From Actinocatenispora rupis (GTDB lineage Bacteria; Actinomycetota; Actinomycetes; Mycobacteriales; Micromonosporaceae), in the NCBI RefSeq assembly GCF_016861975.1, contig NZ_BOMB01000021.1, forward strand, positions 62,001 through 126,000: a stretch of 64,000 nt of DNA, in the 5' to 3' direction. The position numbers and the translations under genes are program-made. This document shows, one piece after another, positions 34,321 to 42,933 of this stretch; position 1 is the stretch's first letter; every line of letters starts with the position of its first letter. Below the pieces are notes generated by a model that saw only the letters and a program-made list of their open reading frames with translations, ran no database searches and was not told the origin of the DNA.

Positions 34321-35124
34321 GTGCCGACCGACGAGCGCGCCGGGTCCGCGCCGGCCGACGACCCACGGCTGGAGCCGCCGCTCGACCCGGCCCTCGACGG
34401 CGCGCTGAACGAGGCGCTCGACGACCTGGCCGTCGAGGCGCTGACCGGCGACCCGGCCGACGACCGTACCGGTGAGGTACCGGCGGAGGAGGGTGGTGGG
34501 GCCGGCGACGGTGAGCGGCCGGAGGCGACGTTCTCGGAGCAGATCGCCGACCAGCTCGGCGGCGTCCGCGGCGTGGTCGAGTCGTGTATCCCGGTGCTCG
34601 TGTTCATCGGTGTCAACATCGCGGTCTCGCTGCGTCCCGCGCTGATCGCCGCGGTGGCCGTGGCGGTGCTGATCGGCGCGTTCCGGCTGATCCGGCGCCA
34701 GCCCGTGCGGCACGCGGTGAACGGCCTGTTCGGCATCGCGCTGGGCGGCGTCATCGCCTGGAAGACCGGACACGCCAAGGACTTCTACCTCCCCGGCATC
34801 TTCATCGCCTTCGGCTACGCGGCGGCACTGCTCGTGTCGATGATCGCCCGACGCCCCCTCATCGGGTACGTCTGGGGTGTCGTCATGACGCGCGGGCGGC
34901 ACACCTGGCGGGACAGCGCCGTACTGCTGCGCACGTTCCAGTGGCTGACGCTGCTGTGGGCCGGCTGCTTCGTACTGCGGGGCGCCGTCCAGGGCGCGCT
35001 CTACTACGCGGACCAGACCACGCTGCTCGGCGTGAGCCGGATCGCGCTGTCCTGGCCGCTGTACGTCGTGCAGCTCGCGGTCACGCTCTGGGCCGCCCGC
35101 CGCGCCGGCCGTCGCGAAGCCTGA
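34321..35124 (+). CDS. DUF3159 family membrane protein
   Basis: A 267-residue protein. Residues 1-75 are hydrophilic and acidic; then six hydrophobic segments (IPVLVFIGVNIAVSL, LIAAVAVAVLIGAF, GLFGIALGGVIAW, GIFIAFGYAAALLVSMIA, TLLWAGCFVLRGAVQGALYY and WPLYVVQLAVTLWAARRAG). FSEQIADQLGGVRGVVESCIP marks the DUF3159 start. Function unknown, fold related to septation-protein/YciC-like membrane families. GTG 34321 lies 4 nt after the stop of the OB-fold gene, so it is co-translated. Confidence 0.88.
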   Translation: MPTDERAGSAPADDPRLEPPLDPALDGALNEALDDLAVEALTGDPADDRTGEVPAEEGGGAGDGERPEATFSEQIADQLGGVRGVVESCIPVLVFIGVNIAVSLRPALIAAVAVAVLIGAFRLIRRQPVRHAVNGLFGIALGGVIAWKTGHAKDFYLPGIFIAFGYAAALLVSMIARRPLIGYVWGVVMTRGRHTWRDSAVLLRTFQWLTLLWAGCFVLRGAVQGALYYADQTTLLGVSRIALSWPLYVVQLAVTLWAARRAGRREA

Positions 35125-35169
35125 CCACGCCGAAGCCTGACCCCGCCTGACCCCGCTGGGCGGCGCCGG

Positions 35170-35841
35170 TCAGGGCTGCTTGACGGCGCCGAGGATGACC
35201 CGGCGTACCTCGGGCTCGACCTCGGGGACGCAGACGAACACCAGCTCGTCGCCGGCCTCGACCGGATCGTCGGGGCTGGGTACGAGGACCCGCTTGCCGC
35301 GCACGATGCTGACCAGCGCCGTGTCGTGCGGCAGCGGTACGTCCCGGACGGGCTTGCCGACGTGCGGGCCGCCGTCCGGCAGGGTGATCTCGACGAGGTT
35401 GGCCTGGCCCTGCCGGAAGCTCATCAGCCGCACCAGGTCGCCGACGCTGACGGCCTCCTCGACCAGTGCGGCCATCAGCCGCGGCTTGGAGACGGAGACG
35501 TCGACGCCCCACTGTTCGGTGAACAGCCACTCGTTCTCGGCGCGGTTGACGCGGGCGACGACCCGGTTCACCGCGAACTCGGTCTTGGCGAGCAGCGAGA
35601 CCACCAGGTTGACCTTGTCGTCGCCGGTCGCGGCGACCACCACGTCGCAGGTGTCCAGCTCGGCGTCGGTGAGGCTGGAGACCTCGCAGGCGTCCGCGAG
35701 GACCCATTCGGCGTCGGGTACGCGCTCCGGGCGGATGGCCGTCGGTGCCCGCTCGATGAGCATCACCTGGTGGCCCTTGTCGATCAGTTCCTGGGCGATC
35801 GAACGTCCGACGTTGCCCGCGCCGGCGATGGCGACTCGCAT
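35170..35841 (-). CDS. ceoC: TrkA-family RCK potassium-uptake protein (CeoC)
   Basis: A 223-residue cytoplasmic RCK protein. RCK-N Rossmann domain: MRVAIAGAGNVGRSIAQ with G-x-G-x-x-G and the E (IERAPTAIR) that binds NAD-ribose; RCK-C domain from about 135 (VEITLPDGGPHVGKPV...LVSIVRGKRVLVPSPDD). Such proteins gate K+ transporters in response to NAD(H) or ATP. It follows ceoB after 11 nt on the same strand, and both are next to the divergent KimA-like permease. Not full-length TrkA (two RCK units); here two single-unit genes form the pair. Confidence 0.92.
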   Translation of the reverse strand: MRVAIAGAGNVGRSIAQELIDKGHQVMLIERAPTAIRPERVPDAEWVLADACEVSSLTDAELDTCDVVVAATGDDKVNLVVSLLAKTEFAVNRVVARVNRAENEWLFTEQWGVDVSVSKPRLMAALVEEAVSVGDLVRLMSFRQGQANLVEITLPDGGPHVGKPVRDVPLPHDTALVSIVRGKRVLVPSPDDPVEAGDELVFVCVPEVEPEVRRVILGAVKQP

Positions 35842-35852
35842 GGCTTCTCCGT

Positions 35853-36521
35853 TCAGTGCGCGGCTTCCGCCGGGGCGGTACCCGCGACCCGGGCGACGGT
35901 CTCCTGCATGTCGTCGGTGACCAGGAAGAACACCTGGTCGCCGTCCTGCAGTACGGCGGACTTGGTCGGCAGGGTGCCGATCCCGAACCGCATCACGTAC
36001 GCCACGCGGGCGCCGGTCGCCTCCTCCAGTGCACGTACCGGATGGGCGATCCAGCCCGGGTCGAGCGGCACCTCGACGACGGCGACGGAGTTCGTCGGGT
36101 CGCGCCACATCTCGACGTGGCCCTCCGGCAGCATGTGCCGCAGGATCCGGTCGGCGGTCCACCGCACGGTGGCGACCGTGGGGATGCCGAGCCGCTCGTA
36201 CACCTCGGCGCGGCGCGGGTCGTAGATGCGGGCGACGACGTTGTTCACGCCGAACGTCTCGCGGGCGACCCGGGCGGCGATGATGTTCGAGTTGTCACCG
36301 GACGAGACGGCCGCGAACGCGTCGGCCCGTTCGATCCCGGACTCGACGAGCACCTGCTGGTCGAAACCGGTCCCGGTGATGGTGATGCCACCGAAGTCGT
36401 CACCGAGGCGCCGGAACGCGTCCGGGTTCTGGTCGATCACGGCGACCGAATGGCCGCGGGCCTCCAGGCTGTGCGCGAGGGTCGACCCGACCCGGCCACA
36501 GCCCATGATCACGACGTGCAC
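35853..36521 (-). CDS. ceoB: TrkA-family RCK potassium-uptake protein (CeoB)
   Basis: A 222-residue RCK protein. MHVVIMGCGRVGSTLAHSLE is the Rossmann G-x-G-x-x-G motif, VIDQNPDAF holds the acidic NAD-ribose ligand, and GFDQQVLVESGIERADAFAAV follows as in TrkA. The RCK-C domain starts at about 135 (VVEVPLDPGWIAHPVRALEE). Together with CeoC downstream it would make a heteromeric regulatory ring. Upstream is the divergent permease gene (168-bp gap). In mycobacteria CeoB and CeoC are needed for K+ uptake and acid tolerance (family knowledge). Confidence 0.92.
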   Translation of the reverse strand: MHVVIMGCGRVGSTLAHSLEARGHSVAVIDQNPDAFRRLGDDFGGITITGTGFDQQVLVESGIERADAFAAVSSGDNSNIIAARVARETFGVNNVVARIYDPRRAEVYERLGIPTVATVRWTADRILRHMLPEGHVEMWRDPTNSVAVVEVPLDPGWIAHPVRALEEATGARVAYVMRFGIGTLPTKSAVLQDGDQVFFLVTDDMQETVARVAGTAPAEAAH

Positions 36522-36688
36522 TCGGCCTCCCGCGCTCGACCGCCTGGCGAATTCGAGTATCCGACATCGGTGGCCAGACGCGCCGGCCGCCTGCGCGACG
36601 GTACACGGCGGGCGCCCTCCGGGCCGGGACCGGCCCGCGCGGCACGGCCGGGGCGCGGGTCGTGACCGCGGATCGTAGGCTTTCGCTC

Positions 36689-38728
36689 GTGAAGTCTCCG
36701 ACCTCGTTGCTGAAGCGGCTGGTGGTGGGGCGGCCGTTCCGCTCCGACCGGCTCCAGCACACCCTGCTGCCGAAGCGCATCGCGCTGCCGGTGTTCGCCT
36801 CCGACGCGCTGTCCTCGGTGGCGTACGCGCCGGACGAGATCCTGCTGACGCTGTCGGTGGCGGGCGGTGCCGCGGTCGTCTTCTCGCCGTGGATCGCGCT
36901 GGCGGTCGCCGTCGTCATGATCACCGTGGTGGCGAGCTACCGGCAGAACGTGCACGCCTATCCGTCCGGCGGCGGTGACTACGAGGTCACCACCGTGAAC
37001 CTGGGCCGAAAGTTCGGCCTGGCGGTGGGCAGCGCGCTGATGGTCGACTACGTGCTGACCGTGGCCGTGTCGACCTCGTCCGGCATCGCGAACATCGGCT
37101 CGGCGATCCCGTTCATCTCCACGCACAAGGTGGTCATCGCGGTCGTCTGCGTACTCGTGCTGACCGCGGCGAACCTGCGCGGGCTGAAGGAGTCCGGCAC
37201 CGCGTTCGCCATCCCGACGTACGCGTTCATGGTGGCGATCCTGGGCATGGTCGGCGTCGGCCTGTTCCGGATCTTCGTACTGGGGCAGGACGTCCGGGCG
37301 GAGAGCGCCGGGTTCGGCCTGAAGGCGGAGCACTCGTACACCGGGTTCGCGTTCTTCTTCCTGCTGTTGCGCGGGTTCTCGTCCGGGTCGGCGGCGCTGA
37401 CCGGGGTCGAGGCGATCTCCAACGGGGTGCCCGCGTTCAAGAAGCCGAAGAGCCGGAACGCCGCGACCACGTTGCTGCTGCTCGGTGTCCTGGCGATCAC
37501 GATGCTGGTCGGCATCGTCATGCTGTCCCGGCTGACCGGCGTGAAGATCGTGGACGACCCGGCCACCCAGCTGACCGGCGCGCCCGCGAACTACGAGCAG
37601 AAGACGGTGACGGCGCAGCTCGCGCACGCCGTGTTCGCCGGCTTCACCCCCGGCTTCTACGTGGTCGCCGCGGTCACCGCGATCATCCTGCTGCTGGCCG
37701 CGAACACCGCGTTCAACGGGTTCCCGGTGCTGGGGTCGATCCTGGCGCAGGACCGGTTCCTCCCGCGGCAGCTGCACACCCGCGGCGACCGCCTGGCGTA
37801 CTCGAACGGGATCCTGTTCCTGGCGGCGTTCGCGATCGTGCTGATCGTGGCGTTCGAGGCCAACCCGACGCACCTGATCCAGCTGTACATCGTGGGCGTG
37901 TTCGTGTCGTTCACGCTGTCGCAGACGGGCATGCTGCGGCACTGGAACCGGCTGCTGCGCACCGAACGCGACCCGGCCGTACGGCGGCGGATGATCCGGT
38001 CCCGCGCGATCAACGGGTTCGGCGCCTGCCTGACCGCGATCGTGCTGGTGATCGTGCTGGTGACCAAGTTCCTGGCGGGCGCGTGGATCGCGATCGCCGC
38101 GATGGCCGTCATCTACGCGCTGATGGTCGGCATCCGCAAGCACTACGACCGGGTCGCGCGCGAACTCGTCCCGCCGGACGAGCGCGGCGTGCTGCCCGCC
38201 CGCAACCACGCCGTCGTCCTCGTCAGCCAGCTGCACCTGCCGACGCTGCGCGCCGTGCAGTACGCGCGGGCGACGCGGCCGGACACGCTGACCGCGGTGA
38301 CCGTCAACGTCGACGAGGCCGACACCCGCCGCCTCCAGAACGAGTGGGAGGAAAGGGAACTGCCCGTCCCGCTCACCGTCATCGACTCGCCGTTCCGGGA
38401 GATCACCCGCCCGATCATCGGGTACGTGCAGAACCTGCGCCGCGCCTCGCCGCGCGACGTGGTCACCGTCTTCATCCCGGAGTACGTGGTGGGCAAGTGG
38501 TGGGAACACCTGCTGCACAACCAGTCCGCGCTCCGGATCAAGGCGCGGCTGCTGTTCGAGCCGGGCGTGATGGTGACGAGCGTGCCGTGGCAGCTCGCCT
38601 CCACCGAGAACAAGAACCTCACCCGGTACGACCGGCGGCTGAAGCGCGGCGTGGTCCGCGGACCGCAGCCCGGCGGTACCGACGGGACCGAGCCCGGCTC
38701 GGCCGACGACCTGGTGCTGCGCAAGTGA
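36689..38728 (+). CDS. KimA-like APC-superfamily permease, probable K+ importer
   Basis: A 679-residue protein with 12 membrane segments in the first ~450 residues and a ~190-residue cytoplasmic C-terminal domain. The N-terminal RLVVGRPFRSDRLQHTLLPK, ALPVFASDALSSVAYAPDEILL and ASYRQNVHAYPSGGGDYEV closely recall KimA (YdaO), the high-affinity K+ importer of Bacillus, formerly annotated as amino-acid permease. GTG 36689 lies 7 nt after a TAGGCT -10-like box (36676-36681), suggesting a leaderless mRNA. Adjacent divergent ceoB-ceoC strengthens a K+ transport role; K+ specificity is an inference. The stop overlaps the RNA methyltransferase start (GTGA). Confidence 0.88.
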   Translation: MKSPTSLLKRLVVGRPFRSDRLQHTLLPKRIALPVFASDALSSVAYAPDEILLTLSVAGGAAVVFSPWIALAVAVVMITVVASYRQNVHAYPSGGGDYEVTTVNLGRKFGLAVGSALMVDYVLTVAVSTSSGIANIGSAIPFISTHKVVIAVVCVLVLTAANLRGLKESGTAFAIPTYAFMVAILGMVGVGLFRIFVLGQDVRAESAGFGLKAEHSYTGFAFFFLLLRGFSSGSAALTGVEAISNGVPAFKKPKSRNAATTLLLLGVLAITMLVGIVMLSRLTGVKIVDDPATQLTGAPANYEQKTVTAQLAHAVFAGFTPGFYVVAAVTAIILLLAANTAFNGFPVLGSILAQDRFLPRQLHTRGDRLAYSNGILFLAAFAIVLIVAFEANPTHLIQLYIVGVFVSFTLSQTGMLRHWNRLLRTERDPAVRRRMIRSRAINGFGACLTAIVLVIVLVTKFLAGAWIAIAAMAVIYALMVGIRKHYDRVARELVPPDERGVLPARNHAVVLVSQLHLPTLRAVQYARATRPDTLTAVTVNVDEADTRRLQNEWEERELPVPLTVIDSPFREITRPIIGYVQNLRRASPRDVVTVFIPEYVVGKWWEHLLHNQSALRIKARLLFEPGVMVTSVPWQLASTENKNLTRYDRRLKRGVVRGPQPGGTDGTEPGSADDLVLRK

Positions 38729-40158
38729 CCGGCGCCGCCAGCCCCGACCGTGCGACCCCCGGCGAGCCCGGAAACGCCGCCGTACCAACGGATCGCGCGC
38801 CCGGCGACCACCCCGGTCGGGCCGGGGACGGTGCGGTTGAGCCGGATCGTGCCGCGGACCCCGAGCGGGCGCACGACGAGGCGACTGCCGGTCGGGCCGG
38901 GAACGGTGCGGTTGAGCCGGATCGTACGTCGGACGCCGGGCGTGGGACCGGCGGGCCGGTCGTGGGGGACGTGCTGCGGCTGGCGGTGGAACGGGTCGCG
39001 CACGGTGGGCACTGCGTGGCGCGGTACGAGGGGCGGGTCGTGTTCGTCCGGCACACGTTGCCGGGGGAGCGGGTCGACGCCCGCGTCACCGAGGTACGTT
39101 CCGGTTTCCTGCGCGCCGACACCGTCGAGGTCCTGACACCGGCGGCCGGCCGCGTCACGCCGCCGTGCCCGTACGCGGGGGACTGTGGGGGGTGCGACTG
39201 GCAGCACGCGGCGCCGGCGACGCAGCGCGAGCTGAAGGCGGTCACGGTCGCGGAGCTGCTCACCCGGCTGGGCCGGCTCGACCCGGCCGAGGTCGACGCG
39301 TTGGGCGTCACGGTCGAGGAGCTGCCCGGCGGTCCGCTCGACTGGCGCACCCGCGTCCGGTACGCGGTGGCCCGTGACGGCCGGCCCGGTCTGCGCGCAC
39401 ACCGTTCGCACCGGGTGGTGGCGGTGGACGCCTGCCCGATCGCCACCCCGGCGGTACGCGAGCTGCCGGTCACCGACCGCCGCTGGCACCCGCGTACGGA
39501 GCTGTCGGTGGTGAGTTCGTCGGCGGGTGACCCGGCCGTACTGGAGCACCGGTCGGTCCGCGGCCGCACCGTGACCCGCCGGGCGTACGGCGTGGGCGAG
39601 GTCGTCGAACGGGCGGTGGGGCGCGAGTTCCGGGTGCCGGCGGAGGCGTTCTGGCAGGTGCATCCGGCGGCGCCGGACACGCTGGCGGACGCGGCCCTGG
39701 ACCTGCTGGCGCCGCGACCCGGCGAACGCTGCTGGGACCTGTACGGCGGGGTCGGCCTGTTCAGCGCCGCGCTCGCCGCAGCGGTCGGCCCGGACGGCGC
39801 GGTCACCCTGGTCGAGTCCGGACGCTCCGCGGTCGCCGCCGCGGCGCACAACCTGGGCGACCTGCCGGCCGTGCGTACCGTGGCGGGGCGGGTCGAACGG
39901 GTACTGCCGACCCTCGGCGACGTCGACGTGGTGCTGCTGGACCCGCCGCGGTCCGGCGCCGGCCGGGAGGTCGTCACCGCGCTCGCCGGCGCCGCGCCGC
40001 GCGCGATCTGTTACGTGGCATGCGATCCGGCCGCGCTCGCCCGCGACGCCGGCACGTTCGCCGGGCTCGGGTGGCGGCTGACGACGCTGCGCGCGTTCGA
40101 CGCGTTCCCGATGACGCAGCACGTCGAGTGCGTCGCGCTGTTCACCCCGGCGGACTGA
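38725..40158 (+). CDS. TrmA/RlmD-family 23S rRNA/tRNA (uracil-5) methyltransferase with TRAM domain
   Basis: A 477-residue enzyme. Residues 1-72 are a non-conserved linker holding two copies of GAVEPDR; the TRAM domain is about 75-135 (GDVLRLAVERVAHGGHCVARY). The iron-sulphur motif CPYAGDCGGCDW supplies Cx5Cx2C, with a fourth Cys further on (DACPI). The methyltransferase domain has WDLYGGVGLFSAAL, the DPPRSG motif and the catalytic Cys in YVACDPAALARD, so m5U formation on 23S rRNA or tRNA is expected. Start GTG overlaps the permease stop. Confidence 0.9.
   Translation: MTGAASPDRATPGEPGNAAVPTDRAPGDHPGRAGDGAVEPDRAADPERAHDEATAGRAGNGAVEPDRTSDAGRGTGGPVVGDVLRLAVERVAHGGHCVARYEGRVVFVRHTLPGERVDARVTEVRSGFLRADTVEVLTPAAGRVTPPCPYAGDCGGCDWQHAAPATQRELKAVTVAELLTRLGRLDPAEVDALGVTVEELPGGPLDWRTRVRYAVARDGRPGLRAHRSHRVVAVDACPIATPAVRELPVTDRRWHPRTELSVVSSSAGDPAVLEHRSVRGRTVTRRAYGVGEVVERAVGREFRVPAEAFWQVHPAAPDTLADAALDLLAPRPGERCWDLYGGVGLFSAALAAAVGPDGAVTLVESGRSAVAAAAHNLGDLPAVRTVAGRVERVLPTLGDVDVVLLDPPRSGAGREVVTALAGAAPRAICYVACDPAALARDAGTFAGLGWRLTTLRAFDAFPMTQHVECVALFTPAD
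38813..38925 (+). repeat. Duplicated 38-bp unit inside the methyltransferase N-terminus
   Basis: Bases 38813-38850 and 38888-38925 differ at one position; period 75 bp, a multiple of three, so the frame is kept and each copy encodes GAVEPDR preceded by GRAG(D/N). The segment is absent from the catalytic domains and looks like a recent coding duplication in a linker. Confidence 0.8.
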
Positions 40159-40161
40159 GGC

Positions 40162-40602
40162 GTGCCCCGGACCCGCGCCGAACGCCGCCGCGACACCCTG
40201 CACCTGCTGGAGACCACCGTCGACGCGTGGGTGGCGACCGCCGACGGCGAGCCGTACCTGGTGCCCCTGTCGTACCGGTGGGACGGCTCGACGCTGCTGC
40301 TCGCCACCGGCGCCGACACACCGACCGCCCGGAACCTCACCGCCACCGGCGAGGTACGCCTCGGGCTCGGCGCGACGCGCGACGTCGTCCTCGTCGACGG
40401 CACCATCGACGTACTGGCGGCGGCCGACCTGCCACCCGGCGAGCTCGACGCGTTCGCCGCGGCGACCGGCTTCGACCCGCGCCGGATCACCACGCCCTAC
40501 CGGTACTTCCGGGTCCGGCCGCGGCGGATCCGGGCGTGGCGCGAGTCGCCCGTGGAGGCCCGCCAGGACCTGATGCGCGACGGCCACTGGATCCCGGACT
40601 GA
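40162..40602 (+). CDS. FDOR-type pyridoxamine 5'-phosphate oxidase-like, probable F420- or flavin-dependent oxidoreductase
   Basis: A 146-residue split-barrel protein. LLETTVDAWVATADGEPYLVPLSYRWDGSTLLLAT and NLTATGEVRLGLG are typical of the PPOX/FDOR fold; the C-terminal YRYFRVRPRRIRAWRES is typical of actinobacterial PPOX-class F420-dependent or heme/biliverdin-binding FDOR-B proteins. Cofactor and substrate are not fixed. GTG 40162 follows the methyltransferase stop after 3 bp, so it is the last gene of that operon. Confidence 0.82.
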   Translation: MPRTRAERRRDTLHLLETTVDAWVATADGEPYLVPLSYRWDGSTLLLATGADTPTARNLTATGEVRLGLGATRDVVLVDGTIDVLAAADLPPGELDAFAAATGFDPRRITTPYRYFRVRPRRIRAWRESPVEARQDLMRDGHWIPD

Positions 40603-40756
40603 CCGACCGCCGACGGGCGACGAGCCCGCGCAGGTCGGCTGCTGGGCACGAGGCGGGCGTCGCCGGCGCCGCCGGACACCCGACGGGCGACAGCGGTACG
40701 GGAGGCCGGACGAGTCGGCGGGCGGGGCGCCGGTTCACCGCATAGGCTGGCGAACC

Positions 40757-41287
40757 GTGACGGACTGGATGTCGCTGCTGCCGGAGCCGCTCGCGCCGGG
40801 ACTGACCGAGGAGTACCTGGACGAGGTCGAGTCCCGGTACGGGTTCCGCTTCGCCGCCGACCACCGCGAGATGCTGGCGGCCGCGCTGCCGGTCGGCCCG
40901 GGGTTCCCGGACTGGCGCACCGACTCCGACGACCTGCGGCGGCGGCTCGTCGCCCCGGCCGACGGCGTGCTGTTCGACGTCGAGCACAACGCCTTCTGGT
41001 ACGACGGCTGGGGTGCGCGGCCGTCCGGGGACGCGGCGGCGCGGGCGGTGGCGGTGGAGCGGCTGGCGGCGGCCCCGCCCCTGGTCCCCGTGTACGGCCA
41101 CCGGTACCTGCCGGGCACCGGTGGCGGGGCCGGTCATCCCGTGCTGTCGGTGCACCAGACGGACATCGTCGTGTACGGCGCGGACCTGCCCCGCTACCTG
41201 CGGGCCGAGTTCGGCGCCGGTACGGGCGCGGACCTGACGGCGGGCGCGGTGTGCACCGTACCGTTCTGGTCCGACCTGGTGTCCTGA
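40757..41287 (+). CDS. SMI1/KNR4 (SUKH)-like protein, function unknown
   Basis: A 176-residue protein with GVLFDVEHNAFWYDGWG, VPVYGHRYLPG and VLSVHQTDIVVYGADLPRYL, a combination known from a conserved actinobacterial SUKH/SMI1-like family. The N-terminal GLTEEYLDEVESRYGFRFAADHREML fits the SUKH start (an immunity-protein superfamily). Here it stands alone with no toxin gene, so an immunity role is unsupported. GTG 40757; the stop lies one base before that of the convergent VC0807-like gene. Confidence 0.72.
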   Translation: MTDWMSLLPEPLAPGLTEEYLDEVESRYGFRFAADHREMLAAALPVGPGFPDWRTDSDDLRRRLVAPADGVLFDVEHNAFWYDGWGARPSGDAAARAVAVERLAAAPPLVPVYGHRYLPGTGGGAGHPVLSVHQTDIVVYGADLPRYLRAEFGAGTGADLTAGAVCTVPFWSDLVS

Positions 41288-41288
41288 G

Positions 41289-41945
41289 TCAGGCGGCGGC
41301 GGCGCGCAGCGGCAGCCGGAGCCGGATCCCCTCGCCGCGCAGCGAGCGCCGGAACCACAGCAGCGACACCACGATCGCCAGCGCGATCAGCGCGTACGAC
41401 ACGGCGGTGCCGACGAGCAGGTACGAGCCGAGGCTTGCGTTCGCGAGCATCCACAGCGTGAGCGCGCCGCTGGCCAGGAACACCGACGACCACAGCACGG
41501 ACACCCGGTGGAAGAACCGCTTCACCCGCGGGTTGCCGGTCAGCGCGGGCGGGAAGACGCAGAAGTCCCCGGCGAGCTTCGCGATCAGCGACCGCCGGAA
41601 CGGCAGCAGCGCCACGAACGCCAGCCCGATCACGAAGTCCTGTAGTGACGGGGACAGGAAGTACAGGAAGACGCTGCCGGTGGCGAACCCGACGGCGGTG
41701 CGGACCACGAGCAGACCGGTCATCAGCGCCAGTACGGTCGGGATGGGTCGGCGGGTCACGGCGCGCCAGCCCAGCGCGGCCAGCGACCAGCCGAGCGCGG
41801 CGAACAGCGCACCGTGCAGCCCGGCGAACGTCATCGCCAGGTAGAACAACCCGAGCGGGATGAGCGTGGCCTCCAGCAGGTGCTTCACGCCGTGGCGCAG
41901 GTGTACGCCCAGCGCGGGCAGGTGGATGGTGGTGTGCTCGGACAT
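41289..41945 (-). CDS. VC0807-family membrane protein
   Basis: A 218-residue protein with about six hydrophobic segments (EATLIPLGLFYLAMTFAGL, ALFAALGWSLAALGW, VLALMTGLLVVRTAVGFATG, FVIGLAFVALLPF, VFLASGALTLWMLAN and ALIALAIVVSLLWF). The arrangement FCVFPPALTGNPRVKRFFHRVSVLW after the fourth helix is family-typical. Role unknown. ATG 41945 at the conserved MSEHTTIH start. No operon partner on its strand; it faces the SUKH-like gene. Confidence 0.78.
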   Translation of the reverse strand: MSEHTTIHLPALGVHLRHGVKHLLEATLIPLGLFYLAMTFAGLHGALFAALGWSLAALGWRAVTRRPIPTVLALMTGLLVVRTAVGFATGSVFLYFLSPSLQDFVIGLAFVALLPFRRSLIAKLAGDFCVFPPALTGNPRVKRFFHRVSVLWSSVFLASGALTLWMLANASLGSYLLVGTAVSYALIALAIVVSLLWFRRSLRGEGIRLRLPLRAAAA

Positions 41946-42086
41946 GCGCGGGACTGGCCCCTCTCGGATCCGCGGGCCCCGGACGCTCGCGGGCGGCCGG
42001 CCGTCGTCGGGGTCTGCCCGTAGGGGTTCACCCGGTGTTGCCGCAGGGTAGCCGATGTGCGCCCGGTCGGGCCAGCTCGGCGGCGG

Positions 42087-42728
42087 TCAGCGGGCCCGGA
42101 GCCGCAGCGGGCCCGTGCCGTCGACCACCAGGTACGACAGGTCGGGCAGGACGAGGTCGGCCTTCAGCTCGTCCGCCCGGTGCGTACTGACCACGCCGAG
42201 GGTGCCGGCGCCGGCGGCCCGGGCGGCGGTCAGCCCGGCCGGCGCGTCCTCCACCACCACGCACCGCTCCGGCGGTACGCCCAGCAGCGCCGCACCCGCC
42301 AGGTACGGCTCCGGGTCGGGCTTGCCGCGGCGGACGTCGTCCGCGGTCACGAAGCGCTCCGGTACGAGCAGGCCGGCGGCCCGGATCCGTTTGGTGGCAA
42401 GGGATCGGACGCCCGAGGTGACGATCGTCCAGCGGTCGGCGGGCAGCTCGGCGAGCAGTCGCGCGGCCCCCGGCAGCGGTACGACACCGTCGACGTCGGC
42501 CAGCTCCAGCTCCTCGATCCGCCGGACCGCGCCGGCCACCCGCTCGGCGGGCAGCAGGTCGGCGACGAGTTCCGCCGCGGTACGCCCGTGCGCGTGCACG
42601 GACCGGAACTGCGCCTCCGTCACCCCGTGCTCCACGGCCCAGCGGGTCCAGGCGCGTACGACCGCGGGGGTCGAGTCCACGAGGGTGCCGTCGAGGTCGA
42701 ACAGGAGGGCGTCGGCGGTGAGATCCAC
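42087..42728 (-). CDS. HAD-superfamily phosphatase (sugar-phosphatase type)
   Basis: A 213-residue HAD-IA hydrolase. Motif I FDLDGTLVDS (nucleophile and acid/base Asp), motif II TSGV, motif III lysine in RRGKPDPEPY and motif IV VVEDAPAGLTA. The cap (about residues 20-85) is helical. Closest in character to 2-deoxyglucose-6-phosphatase/glycerol-1-phosphatase-like enzymes of the GmhB/YfbT type; it would clear a phosphorylated sugar. GTG 42728 gives the family N-terminus. Divergent from the ROK regulator, 205 bp away. Confidence 0.85.
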   Translation of the reverse strand: MDLTADALLFDLDGTLVDSTPAVVRAWTRWAVEHGVTEAQFRSVHAHGRTAAELVADLLPAERVAGAVRRIEELELADVDGVVPLPGAARLLAELPADRWTIVTSGVRSLATKRIRAAGLLVPERFVTADDVRRGKPDPEPYLAGAALLGVPPERCVVVEDAPAGLTAARAAGAGTLGVVSTHRADELKADLVLPDLSYLVVDGTGPLRLRAR

Positions 42729-42933
42729 GGCGTCAACGCTACCGACGCGTACCGGGGGATCCGGGGTGCCGGGGGCGTGAGGTGCCGCACCGGGCCGGGG
42801 CGCGGGCTGGATTCGCCTCTTGACGGATGTATGTAGCGGTGGAGCACCATAGCTTCGGTTCTTGTAGACAAGCCCGACACCGAACGCCCCGCGCACCGCA
42901 CCCGGTGTCGCGGCCAGGGAGGAGAACGAGCGG

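Noticed and set aside
36689-38728. Plain amino-acid permease annotation
   Set aside because: Sequence blocks and the ceoB/ceoC neighbours point to a KimA-like K+ importer; amino-acid transport remains possible but is not favoured.
40757-41287. Toxin-immunity (SUKH) system
   Set aside because: No polymorphic toxin, secretion gene or paralogous immunity gene is adjacent, so only the fold resemblance is noted.
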